From: Candidatus Hydrogenedentota bacterium
GTDB lineage: Bacteria > Hydrogenedentota > Hydrogenedentia > Hydrogenedentales > CAITNO01
Direction of reading: 5' to 3'
Assembly: GCA_029554925.1 (NCBI GenBank)
Contig: JAKPUV010000076.1
Coordinates: forward strand, 1-5,005
DNA length: 5,005 nucleotides
Shown: in pieces, positions 1 to 5,005 of the stretch
Layout of the letters: every line of letters starts with the position of its first letter
How positions within the stretch are numbered: the stretch's first letter is position 1
Notes under the pieces: generated by a model
What the model was told of the DNA's origin: nothing
The model's database searches: none
Seen by the model: only the letters and a program-made list of their open reading frames with translations
Made by a program: the position numbers and the translations under genes

Positions 1-53
1 GCGGCGAGGGAAAGGCCCCCCAGCAGGACAACGAGAAGGGCGGACGGGGTCAT
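1..53 (-). CDS. N-terminal fragment of an exported protein (signal peptide only)
   Basis: Only the first 17 codons and two bases of the next are in the window; the gene runs off the left edge. The ATG (complement of 51-53) is preceded by a perfect AGGAGG (complement of 61-66) with a 7-nt spacer, so the start is convincing. The readable peptide, MTPSALLVVLLGGLSLAA, is a hydrophobic stretch rich in Leu, Val and Gly, as in the core of a Sec signal peptide or an N-terminal membrane anchor. It has no Lys or Arg before the core, which is slightly unusual for a Sec signal. No cysteine is reached, so a lipoprotein can be neither shown nor excluded. The gene is divergent from speD. Its function cannot be told from this fragment. 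Confidence 0.7.
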   Translation of the reverse strand, partial: MTPSALLVVLLGGLSLA

Positions 54-104
54 GGGGATTCCTCCTGTGCGGAAAACGGGTTCCATTGGGCCGGGCAAAC
101 CGGG

Positions 105-123
105 CCGCGCGCGTACCGCGCGG
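105..123. repeat. GC-only inverted repeat in the left gene's upstream region
   Basis: CCGCGCG at 105-111 is repeated as its exact complement at 117-123 around a 5-nt loop (CGTAC). As RNA it would be a 7-bp stem made wholly of G-C pairs. It has no T-run on either side, so it does not look like an intrinsic terminator. If the minus-strand gene is transcribed from just upstream (see the -10 candidate at 133-138), the hairpin would sit at the very 5' end of its leader and could protect the transcript. It could equally be a protein-binding site or chance in GC-rich DNA. Confidence 0.45.
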
Positions 124-132
124 CTCCGGCGC

Positions 133-138
133 AGTATA
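133..138 (-). promoter_or_regulatory. Possible -10 element for the left gene
   Basis: The complement of 133-138 reads TATACT, a close match to the sigma70 -10 consensus. It lies 80 nt upstream of the ATG at 53, in otherwise GC-rich DNA. No recognisable -35 lies 16-18 bp upstream (the 17-bp position reads TCCCCC), so this is a weak, incomplete call. Confidence 0.3.
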
Positions 139-316
139 CCCGAAACCAGAAAGGCGGGGGAACGGTGAAACGGGTAAAACCTGCGCGACCATGCAGGCCC
201 GCAGCCCCCCCCGGAATATTCTTGACCCCGCGCGCCGTTTTTCGGGGCAAAAAACCGCGCGTATCCCCTTATCTCTCAATAGTTTGTGTGAAGAAAAAAA
301 TAACCCGTAAAAACCC

Positions 317-345
317 TTGATTTTTGGGGTGAATTGCTTTATTAT
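317..345 (+). promoter_or_regulatory. Sigma70-type promoter for speD
   Basis: TTGATT (317-322) and TATTAT (340-345) are separated by exactly 17 bp. Each matches the -35 and -10 consensus at most positions. The 30 bases upstream are rich in A runs, which could act as an UP-like element. Transcription would begin near 352, giving a leader of about 130 nt before the speD start. It is the best promoter-like pair I could find in the window, and it points at the polyamine genes. Confidence 0.65.
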
Positions 346-378
346 GCGCGCTCCCAAACCGGAGGTAGTGTCCAAAGG

Positions 379-436
379 GGCGGGTGGGTAAACCCCCGCC
401 GTGTGGGGATATCCGTCGTCTGCGGCTCAGGCGACG
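379..436 (+). promoter_or_regulatory. Two stem-loops in the speD leader
   Basis: Stem 1 pairs GGCGG (379-383) with CCGCC (396-400). After a 2-nt bulge it pairs GGG (386-388) with CCC (393-395), closing a TAAA loop. Stem 2 pairs CGTCGTCTG (414-422) with CAGGCGACG (428-436), which is 9 pairs with one G-U, around a 5-nt loop. Both lie between the predicted transcription start and the Shine-Dalgarno site at 469-474. Neither matches a riboswitch class I can name, and neither is followed by a U-run, so terminator-type attenuation is not evident. An effect on translation or mRNA stability is possible. The pairings were found by eye, not by a folding program. Confidence 0.45.
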
Positions 437-468
437 TACCTGCGCGGTTTTCTGCGGCAACAAATCAT

Positions 469-475
469 AGGAGGG
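469..475 (+). promoter_or_regulatory. Shine-Dalgarno site that decides the speD start
   Basis: AGGAGGG is the strongest ribosome site near speD. Its GGAGG core ends 9 nt before TTG at 484, which is in frame with speD. It ends only 4 nt before ATG at 479, which is out of frame. The 9-nt spacing is normal and the 4-nt spacing is tight, which supports TTG as the speD start. Confidence 0.7.
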
Positions 476-478
476 TTT

Positions 479-508
479 ATGAGTTGCAGAAGGGTAAGCA
501 TCTACTGA
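479..508 (+). other. Nine-codon out-of-frame ATG mini-ORF over the speD start
   Basis: ATG at 479 opens a frame that ends at TGA (506-508) and would encode MSCRRVSIY. It shares the Shine-Dalgarno site of speD and overlaps its TTG start by 25 nt in a different frame, so initiation here would not yield SpeD. It may be a decoy that lowers speD translation, a chance ATG, or the trace of a one-base sequence error that moved the true ATG out of frame. Expression is not shown. Confidence 0.3.
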
Positions 509-885
509 TCGATTGTCGTAACGTGGCCCGCGCCGTTTGTCTCGATGACAAAGGCATGATGAACGCGATGGCGCGTGCAGCAGAGCGGGCCGGGGCCACC
601 GTGGTCTCCCAGATCCGGTACAAATTCGGCCAAGACTCCCCCCCCGGTTTCACCGCCGTCGTCATGCTCGACGAGAGCCATGTCTCCGCGCACACCTACG
701 CGGACCTCGGGCTGATCGCGCTGGACGTCTTCACCTGCGGCTCCACGGAGCCCAGGGATGTCCTGCGCTACATCCGCGAGGAGCTCAATCTCGGCGATGT
801 CACCATCAAGGAGTGTGGCCGGTTCCTGACGCACGAGGCGGAAACCGCCCCGGCGTACGAGCCCGAAGCCGTCCTGGTTTCGTGA
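484..885 (+). CDS. speD: S-adenosylmethionine decarboxylase proenzyme (bacterial SpeD)
   Basis: SpeD removes the carboxyl group of S-adenosylmethionine to make decarboxylated SAM, the aminopropyl donor for spermidine, in the cytoplasm. From the TTG start the protein is 133 residues, the usual size of the short self-processing bacterial and archaeal type. The N terminus reads MQKGKHLLID, matching the G-[RK]-H-L-L start of the family. The processing motif L-D-E-S-H-V-S-A-H-T spans residues 62-71. Cleavage between E64 and S65 would turn S65 into the pyruvoyl cofactor. H70 and C85 (in DVFTCG) match the processing histidine and catalytic cysteine, known as S63, H68 and C83 in the Thermotoga enzyme. 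No in-frame ATG lies near the N terminus. Upstream in-frame starts would add a tail of up to 50 residues that does not look like the family. A C8 run (638-645) falls on codons for the S-P-P-G segment. The gene is first in a unit with the DHS-like gene 29 nt downstream. No spermidine synthase gene is in the window. Confidence 0.93.
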   Translation: MQKGKHLLIDCRNVARAVCLDDKGMMNAMARAAERAGATVVSQIRYKFGQDSPPGFTAVVMLDESHVSAHTYADLGLIALDVFTCGSTEPRDVLRYIREELNLGDVTIKECGRFLTHEAETAPAYEPEAVLVS

Positions 886-914
886 GCCGCCGCCCCAACC
901 GGAGCACCCTCTGA

Positions 915-2006
915 ATGTCCACCCGCAACCTCCATGACGGGCGCGAAGACGGCCTCATGCCGTTGGAGAGCCTCGATTTGGCCCGTGTGAATTCCTTCGC
1001 CGGGCTGGTGCGCGCCATGGCCAAGACGGCCTTTGGCGGGCGCCAGCTCGGCGACGCCCTTGAAGTGTTTCTCGCCATGGCCCGCGACCCCGGGTGCCGC
1101 GTCGTGCTCACCCTGTCCGGCGCCATGACCGTCGCCAAGCAGGGCCGCATCATCTGCGAGCTCATTGACCGGGGCCTCGTGCACGCCGTCGTGGCCACGG
1201 GTGCCCTCATGGCCCACGGCCTCACGGAGTCCATCGGCCTCACCCACTACGCCATCAACCCGGACGCCGACGACGCGGAGCTCTTCGAGAAGGGCTACAA
1301 CCGCATCTACGACACCCTGGAGATGGAGTCGAACCTCAACGACGTGTGCGAGCTCGTCGCCGGGGTGCTCGCCACCTATAAGCCCGAGGACGGCGTGTGG
1401 TCCTCCGGCCGCTTCTGCCGCGCCGTCGGCGAGGAGCTGGACCGGCTCGACCAGGGCCCCGGCATCCTCCGCAGCGCCTACCGCGCCGGGGTGCCGGTGT
1501 TCATCCCCGCCTTCACGGACAGCGAGATGGGGCTGGACTTCTCCACCTGGGCCATGTCCGCCGCCCTCCGGGCGAAGGGACTGCTGGACTCCGGCAAGGC
1601 CCTCGACCCCGACGAGGTTTTCGCGGCCATCCCGCCCTACAACCCCTTCCTCGACCTCCAGGAGTACGCCCGGTTCATCGGCAAAGCCGAAACCCTGGGC
1701 ATCTTCACCATCGGCGGCGGCGTGCCCCGCAACTGGGCCCAGCAGGTCGCCCCCTACTACGACATCACCGCCGACCGCCTCGGCATCGAACTGCCCGAGC
1801 CGCGCTTCAAGTACGGCCTGCGCATCTGCCCCGAGCCCGTGCAGTGGGGCGGCCTCTCCGGCTGCACCTACAGCGAGGGGGTGAGCTGGGGCAAGTTCAT
1901 CGCGCCCGCCCAGGGCGGCCGCCACGCCGAGGTCCTCAGCGACGCCACGGTCGTGTGGCCCCTCCTCATGAAGGCCGCCTTCGAGATCCTCGACGGCGCC
2001 GGGTGA
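915..2006 (+). CDS. Deoxyhypusine synthase-like protein (bacterial; likely polyamine aminobutyl transferase)
   Basis: The 363-residue protein belongs to the deoxyhypusine synthase family, NAD-dependent enzymes that move the aminobutyl group of spermidine to an acceptor. Visible family landmarks are SGAMT (68-72), an ATGA turn (94-97), G-Y-N-R-I (127-131), PAFTD ending at D202, GGGVPRNW (267-274), the EGVSWGK block (321-327) and SDATVVWPLL (342-351). K327 corresponds to the catalytic Lys329 of human DHS, and E321 to Glu323. By my by-eye alignment the human spermidine contacts His288, Asp243 and Asp316 are replaced by N273, L207 (with D208 next to it) and L314. Bacteria have no hypusinated eIF5A, so the acceptor is probably not a protein of that kind. 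Homospermidine synthesis, as in the DHS-derived plant enzyme, is one option. The start is ATG, with GGAG 10 nt upstream. Its position 29 nt after speD supports a polyamine role. Family assignment is firm; substrate is not. Confidence 0.9.
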   Translation: MSTRNLHDGREDGLMPLESLDLARVNSFAGLVRAMAKTAFGGRQLGDALEVFLAMARDPGCRVVLTLSGAMTVAKQGRIICELIDRGLVHAVVATGALMAHGLTESIGLTHYAINPDADDAELFEKGYNRIYDTLEMESNLNDVCELVAGVLATYKPEDGVWSSGRFCRAVGEELDRLDQGPGILRSAYRAGVPVFIPAFTDSEMGLDFSTWAMSAALRAKGLLDSGKALDPDEVFAAIPPYNPFLDLQEYARFIGKAETLGIFTIGGGVPRNWAQQVAPYYDITADRLGIELPEPRFKYGLRICPEPVQWGGLSGCTYSEGVSWGKFIAPAQGGRHAEVLSDATVVWPLLMKAAFEILDGAG

Positions 2007-2016
2007 CCTCCCCGCC

Positions 2017-3009
2017 CTAGAACGTCTCCTCCCGCCGCGTCAGCAGCAGCCACAGGAAGAACGGCCCGCCGAGCATGGCCGTGACGATGCCCACGGGAAT
2101 CTCCACCGGTGCGAGGACGCACCGCGCCACGGCGTCGCACACCGTCAGGAAGGCCCCGCCGAAAAACAGGGTCGCGGGGAAGAGCCGCCGGTGGTCCGGC
2201 CCGACCATCAGCCGGCAGATGTGCGGGGCCATCATGCCCACGAAGCCGATGGGGCCGCACACGGCCACCACGCCGCCCACGGTGAGCGACACGGCGAAGA
2301 ACAGCAGCCGCCGGAACCGGACCACGTCCATGCCCCGGCTCAGGGCGAGGTCCTCGCCCGTGGCCACCAGGTTCAGCTCCTGCGTCATCAGGGCGATCAC
2401 CGCGGCCCCCGTGCCCGCGAAGGGCAGCACGGCAAGCACGGCGTCGTAGCCCACCATCCCCAGCCCGCCCATGAGCCACCGCAGCAGCCGGAAGGAGTCG
2501 TGCAGGTTGGCGCTGTACTGCACCGCGAGGATCATGCTGGACAGAAAGAAGCTCACGGCCACCCCCGCCAGCAGCAACGTGGCCCCGGAGCCCCCCCCGC
2601 GCGCGCGCGCCACGCCGTACACCAGCAGCGTGGCCGCCGCCGCCCCCGCGAAGGCCGCGCCGGACGCCCCGCCCGCGCCGAGCAGCGTGCCCGCCAGCCC
2701 CAGCCGCAGGTACAGCGCCGCGCCCAGCGACGCGCCGCTGGACACCCCGAGGGTGTACGGCGTCGCCAGGGGGTTGCGGAAAAGCGCCTGGAAGGCCATG
2801 CCGCACACACCCAGCCCCGCGCCCGCGAGAAAGGCCGTCAGCACGCGCGGCACGCGGATGCGCCAGAAGACCACGGCCTCCATGCCCGCGCCAAAGGGGT
2901 CCAGCGCGGCGGACAGGGGGCTGAGGGTCACGCCGAAGAACGGCGCCGCCAGCAGGCAGACCCCCGCGCCGAGGGCGATCAGCAGGATGGGCAGGACGCT
3001 CCGTTTCAT
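2017..3009 (-). CDS. BtuC/FecD-type ABC transporter permease
   Basis: This 330-residue integral membrane protein is the channel subunit of a type II importer for corrinoids, heme or ferric siderophores. It has the usual length, about ten hydrophobic segments, and family motifs in order: R-V-P-R (52-55), RNPLA (78-82), LGVSSGA (87-93), GPIGFVG (252-258), MAPH (260-263) and the C-terminal P-V-E-I-P-V-G block (301-307). R52, R55 and R296 match the BtuC arginines (R56, R59, R295) that grip the two glutamates of the binding protein. Its ATG overlaps the TGA of the ATPase by 4 nt (ATGA, 3006-3009), with GAGGGG 6 nt upstream. The loop at residues 134-141 is encoded by a G8 run next to a (GC)6 repeat. 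It is the last gene of the unit; no terminator follows before the convergent gene. Substrate cannot be told from this subunit alone. Confidence 0.93.
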   Translation of the reverse strand: MKRSVLPILLIALGAGVCLLAAPFFGVTLSPLSAALDPFGAGMEAVVFWRIRVPRVLTAFLAGAGLGVCGMAFQALFRNPLATPYTLGVSSGASLGAALYLRLGLAGTLLGAGGASGAAFAGAAAATLLVYGVARARGGGSGATLLLAGVAVSFFLSSMILAVQYSANLHDSFRLLRWLMGGLGMVGYDAVLAVLPFAGTGAAVIALMTQELNLVATGEDLALSRGMDVVRFRRLLFFAVSLTVGGVVAVCGPIGFVGMMAPHICRLMVGPDHRRLFPATLFFGGAFLTVCDAVARCVLAPVEIPVGIVTAMLGGPFFLWLLLTRREETF

Positions 3010-3800
3010 GGCGCGCCCCTCACGGGGGCCACGATGACTTCGCCGGTCCGCGGGTGGCGCAGGAAGTCGAAGCCCGTTCCGTAGATGTCCTCCAGCAGCG
3101 CGGGGTCGGCGGTGAGCGCGGCGGGTTCGCCGAAGAACACCACGCGCCCCGCCTTCAGCGCCAGCACTTTTCCGCCCGTCAGCGCGCCCTGGTTCAGGTC
3201 GTGGGTCACGGAGACCACCGTGAGCCCGTCGCGCCGGTTAAGCCCCTCCACCAGGTCCCCCAGCGCCGCCTGGTGCCGGTAGTCGAGGAAGGTGGACGGC
3301 TCGTCGAGGAGCAGCGCGCGCGGTTCCTGCGCCACGGCGGCGGCCACGAAGACCGTCTGGCGCTCGCCGCCGCTGAGGGTGTCCATGCGCCGGTCGAGGA
3401 ACCCGGCCACGCCGCAGCGCTCCGCGGCGCGCGCCACCGCCTCCTCGTCCGCGCGGCCCGGCCGCCCGAATGCGTCCAAGTGCGGGTAGCGCGCCATGAG
3501 CATGAACTCGCGCGCCGTGAAGGGGAGCGCGCGGCCCTCCGCCTGGGGCACATAGGCCACGCGGCGCGCCAGCTCGCGGCGGGGGAGCCGCGCCAGGTCG
3601 TCGCCGAACACCCGGACCTCCCCGCGCGCGCCGGGCAGCATCCGCAGCAGGCACCGCAGCAGGGTCGTCTTGCCCGCGCCGTTCGGCCCGATCACCGCCA
3701 GCGACTCGCCCGCCTCCAGGACAAAACTTACGCCGTCCAGGATCGGTTTGCCGTCCAGGGCGAGGGAGACGCCGTTCAGCTCGAAGGCCGGGGCGGTCAT
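3006..3800 (-). CDS. ABC transporter ATP-binding protein, FecE/BtuD family
   Basis: A 264-residue cytoplasmic ATPase that powers the importer encoded on either side. All nucleotide-binding motifs are intact: Walker A GPNGAGKTT (38-46), Q-loop glutamine Q86, signature LSGGE (142-146), Walker B LLLDEP (163-168) with catalytic E167, D-loop STFLD (169-173) and switch histidine H200. The stretch LDYRHQ (172-177) after the D-loop is common in iron-chelate and cobalamin transporter ATPases. The start overlaps the stop of the binding-protein gene as ATGA (3797-3800) and has only a weak ribosome site, so translation is probably coupled. About 60 residues follow the H-loop, ending in a short C-terminal extension of the kind seen in this family. 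The subfamily is secure; whether the cargo is cobalamin, heme or a siderophore is open. Confidence 0.95.
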   Translation of the reverse strand: MTAPAFELNGVSLALDGKPILDGVSFVLEAGESLAVIGPNGAGKTTLLRCLLRMLPGARGEVRVFGDDLARLPRRELARRVAYVPQAEGRALPFTAREFMLMARYPHLDAFGRPGRADEEAVARAAERCGVAGFLDRRMDTLSGGERQTVFVAAAVAQEPRALLLDEPSTFLDYRHQAALGDLVEGLNRRDGLTVVSVTHDLNQGALTGGKVLALKAGRVVFFGEPAALTADPALLEDIYGTGFDFLRHPRTGEVIVAPVRGAP

Positions 3801-4708
3801 GGCGCGGCCCAGTCAAGTTCCGGGTGGACCGCCCGGGCCAGCTCCTCCAGCGCCGCGCCCACGCGCGGGCCGGGGATGGTGAGGTGCGCGCCCTGGAGGA
3901 CCAGGATGCGGTCCTCCCGCGCGGCGCGCAGGCCCTCCAGTCCGCGCCAGGCCGCCGTCGCCGCCTCCGGCGCGATGTCCGTGTCCGACATCACCACCTC
4001 CAGAATCCTGTCGGGGTCGAGCCGTAAAATGGCCTCGCCCGAGAGGGCGGGGTAATCCACCGCACTGTCGGGAAACGCGTTTTCCGCCCCCGCCGCGTCC
4101 AGCAGCTGCCCCAGAAAGGTCCGGTGCCCGGCGATGTACACCTCGGAGAGGCTCTTGGCGGCAAGGTCGCGCCCGGCGGACAGCAGCACGCGCGGCCGCG
4201 CCGCGCCCCGCACCTTCTCCCGCACACGCGCGATCTGGCCGCGCAGTGTCTCTGCGGCGGCGCGTCCCTCCGCCTCATGCCCCGTGAGCCGCCCCAGCAG
4301 CTCCAGACTCGCCGGGATGTCCTCCAGCAGCGTCTGGTCCACCACCTCCGTGCGCAGGCCGAGCCGCTCCAGTTCCGCGCGGTGGTCCCGGTGCGACGGC
4401 ATCAGCACCACCAGGTCGGGCGCGAGCCCCACAATGGCCTCGAAATTGGTGTCCAGAAACGCCCCCACGCGCGGCAGCGCGCGCGCCGCCGGCGGCCAGT
4501 TGCAGTAGGTCGTCACGCCGACGACCTGCCCGCCCGCCCCCACGGCGAACAGCGACTCCGTGATGCCCGGCGACAGCGAGACAATCCGCGCCGGTGCGGC
4601 GGACCCCGCCCCCGCCGCCGTCCCGGGGGACGGCGCCAGCAGACTGCGCGCGGCAAACGATCCCGCGAACAGGACCGCCGCCACCGCCGCCATCAGCCAG
4701 TAACGCAT
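3797..4708 (-). CDS. BtuF-like periplasmic substrate-binding protein, probably for corrinoid
   Basis: The 303-residue protein is a class III binding protein of the BtuF/FhuD type, which captures cargo outside the inner membrane and hands it to the permease. Residues 4-19 are a hydrophobic export segment after M-R. Cleavage could follow G-S-F-A (16-19). There is no lipobox cysteine, so it is either soluble in the periplasm or held by an uncleaved anchor. The mature domain opens with RIVSLSPGITESLFAVG (41-57), followed by T-Y-C-N-W-P-P (67-73), close to the BtuF pattern. E90 (in NFEAIV) and E225 (in SGEAIL) align with the two BtuF glutamates that dock on BtuC arginines. Cobalamin is favoured by this pattern, but ferric chelates remain possible. 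The start ATG has AGGA 8 nt upstream. The gene begins 3 nt after the thioesterase stop and overlaps the ATPase start. Confidence 0.88.
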   Translation of the reverse strand: MRYWLMAAVAAVLFAGSFAARSLLAPSPGTAAGAGSAAPARIVSLSPGITESLFAVGAGGQVVGVTTYCNWPPAARALPRVGAFLDTNFEAIVGLAPDLVVLMPSHRDHRAELERLGLRTEVVDQTLLEDIPASLELLGRLTGHEAEGRAAAETLRGQIARVREKVRGAARPRVLLSAGRDLAAKSLSEVYIAGHRTFLGQLLDAAGAENAFPDSAVDYPALSGEAILRLDPDRILEVVMSDTDIAPEAATAAWRGLEGLRAAREDRILVLQGAHLTIPGPRVGAALEELARAVHPELDWAAP

Positions 4709-4711
4709 GGG

Positions 4712-5005
4712 TTATTCCTGTGACGTCCGTTGCGCGACCACGCTGGCCAGCGTCTCCTCCAGAATGGCGACGGTGCCGCGGAAGATGGCGATCTTCTTGC
4801 CGCGCTCGTCGGTGACATCCACGTCATAGGTGCCGAGGCGGCGGCCGCGCTGGATCTCGATGGCCCGCGCGGTGAGGATGCCGTCCGCCGGGGGCCGCAG
4901 GAAGGTGATGTTCACCGTGGCGGCGACGGAGACCTGGCCGTGGCTGTTCGCCGCGACGGCGAAGCAGAAGTCGGCGAGGGAGAAGATGGCGCCGCCGTGG
5001 GCCTT
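4712..5005 (-). CDS. paaI: PaaI-family hotdog thioesterase, 5' end outside the window
   Basis: The open frame continues without a stop to the right edge, giving 97 C-terminal residues; an internal GTG at 4913-4915 is not the start. The family, related to E. coli PaaI, hydrolyses acyl- or aryl-CoA thioesters in the cytoplasm as a tetramer of hotdog folds. The visible sequence begins K-A-H-G-G-A-I-F-S-L-A-D. The HGG turn is encoded at 4991-4999, and the Asp at 4970-4972 matches the catalytic aspartate of PaaI (Asp61 in E. coli). N-S-x-G, I-T-F-L-R-P, G-R-R-x-G-x-Y and F-R-G-T follow in the usual order. Compared with about 140 residues in E. coli PaaI, some 45 N-terminal residues are missing here. 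No phenylacetate genes are in view, so the symbol marks the family rather than the pathway. It is the most upstream visible gene of the transporter unit, ending 3 nt before the binding-protein start. Confidence 0.88.
   Translation of the reverse strand, partial: KAHGGAIFSLADFCFAVAANSHGQVSVAATVNITFLRPPADGILTARAIEIQRGRRLGTYDVDVTDERGKKIAIFRGTVAILEETLASVVAQRTSQE

Larger units (their letters stand above)
54..483. other. Divergent intergenic region between the left gene and speD
   Basis: No convincing coding sequence was found in these 430 bases. The short open frames here lack family motifs and good ribosome sites. The left part (about 54-235) is GC-rich and holds an inverted repeat and the Shine-Dalgarno site of the left gene. 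The stretch at about 237-345 is AT-rich, with several A and T runs, and leads into a sigma70-type promoter for speD. The part from about 352 to 483 is the predicted speD leader. An 8-bp direct repeat, TCTGCGGC, occurs at 419-426 and 451-458; its meaning is unknown. Confidence 0.7.

Noticed and set aside
222..250. TTGACC at 222-227 as a -35 element
   Set aside because: The 17-bp spaced position (245-250) reads GGGCAA, with no -10 likeness. The pair at 317-345 is far better.
237..255. GTTTTT...AAAAAC inverted repeat as a terminator
   Set aside because: The stem is only A-T pairs closed by one G-C pair, too weak for an intrinsic terminator, and no gene ends into it.
334..483. Upstream extension of the speD frame to TTG 334
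   Set aside because: The added 50 residues do not resemble SpeD, the start overlaps the predicted promoter, and there is no ribosome site there. TTG 484 gives the family's usual N terminus.
638..645. C8 run inside speD as a phase-variation tract (also C8 at 205-212)
   Set aside because: In speD it falls on Ser-Pro-Pro codons of a segment that looks conserved. A few such runs in 5 kb of this composition are about what chance predicts.
768..1925. 385-codon open frame on the minus strand across the DHS-like gene
   Set aside because: It is antisense to a gene with clear family motifs. Its product is a low-complexity Gly/Ala/Val/His-rich string with no recognisable domain, as expected in the shadow frame of GC-rich DNA.
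1868..2806. 312-codon minus-strand frame overlapping the permease
   Set aside because: It lies in a different frame on the same strand, is Arg/Gly/Ala-rich, and extends out of the permease into the antisense of the DHS-like gene. The permease frame carries all the FecCD motifs.
3054..4055. 333-codon plus-strand frame opposite the ATPase and binding-protein genes
   Set aside because: It is antisense to two well-supported genes, has a His/Gln/Arg/Ala-rich composition and shows no motif.

Overview
The window is GC-rich DNA that looks like the chromosome of a Gram-negative-type (two-membrane) bacterium. The evidence for two membranes is a BtuF-type binding protein with an export signal, together with its permease and ATPase. 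The phylum cannot be fixed from the sequence. The combination of a 133-residue SpeD and a bacterial deoxyhypusine-synthase-like protein, with very high GC, would suit a free-living planctomycete- or Hydrogenedentes-like lineage, but that is a guess. No mobile elements, tRNA or rRNA genes or CRISPR arrays are visible.

Layout: (a) 1-53, minus strand: the start of an exported protein, cut by the window edge, with a strong Shine-Dalgarno site. (b) 54-483: a 430-bp divergent intergenic region. It holds a good sigma70-type promoter (317-345, plus strand), a leader of about 130 nt with two predicted stem-loops, and a GC-rich inverted repeat on the side of the left gene. (c) 484-2006, plus strand: a two-gene polyamine unit of speD (S-adenosylmethionine decarboxylase, apparently starting at TTG) and a deoxyhypusine-synthase-like gene 29 nt downstream. 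(d) 5005-2017, minus strand: a tightly packed four-gene unit read leftwards. It comprises a PaaI-family thioesterase (5' end missing), a BtuF-like binding protein, an ABC ATPase and a BtuC/FecD-type permease. Gaps are 3 nt, then two 4-nt ATGA overlaps. The two units converge, with only 10 bp between stop codons.

How the genes work together: SpeD makes decarboxylated SAM, the aminopropyl donor for spermidine. The DHS-like enzyme keeps the catalytic lysine and the neighbouring glutamate of deoxyhypusine synthase, but appears to have lost several spermidine-contacting residues. Bacteria lack hypusinated eIF5A, so it probably modifies a polyamine or another acceptor. The second unit is a complete import machine for a corrinoid or ferric chelate, and its docking residues (two Glu on the binding protein, three Arg on the permease) are all present. 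Why a thioesterase leads that operon is not evident.

The points most worth a second look are the DHS-like enzyme paired with SpeD, and the structured speD leader ending in an out-of-frame ATG that overlaps the TTG start.
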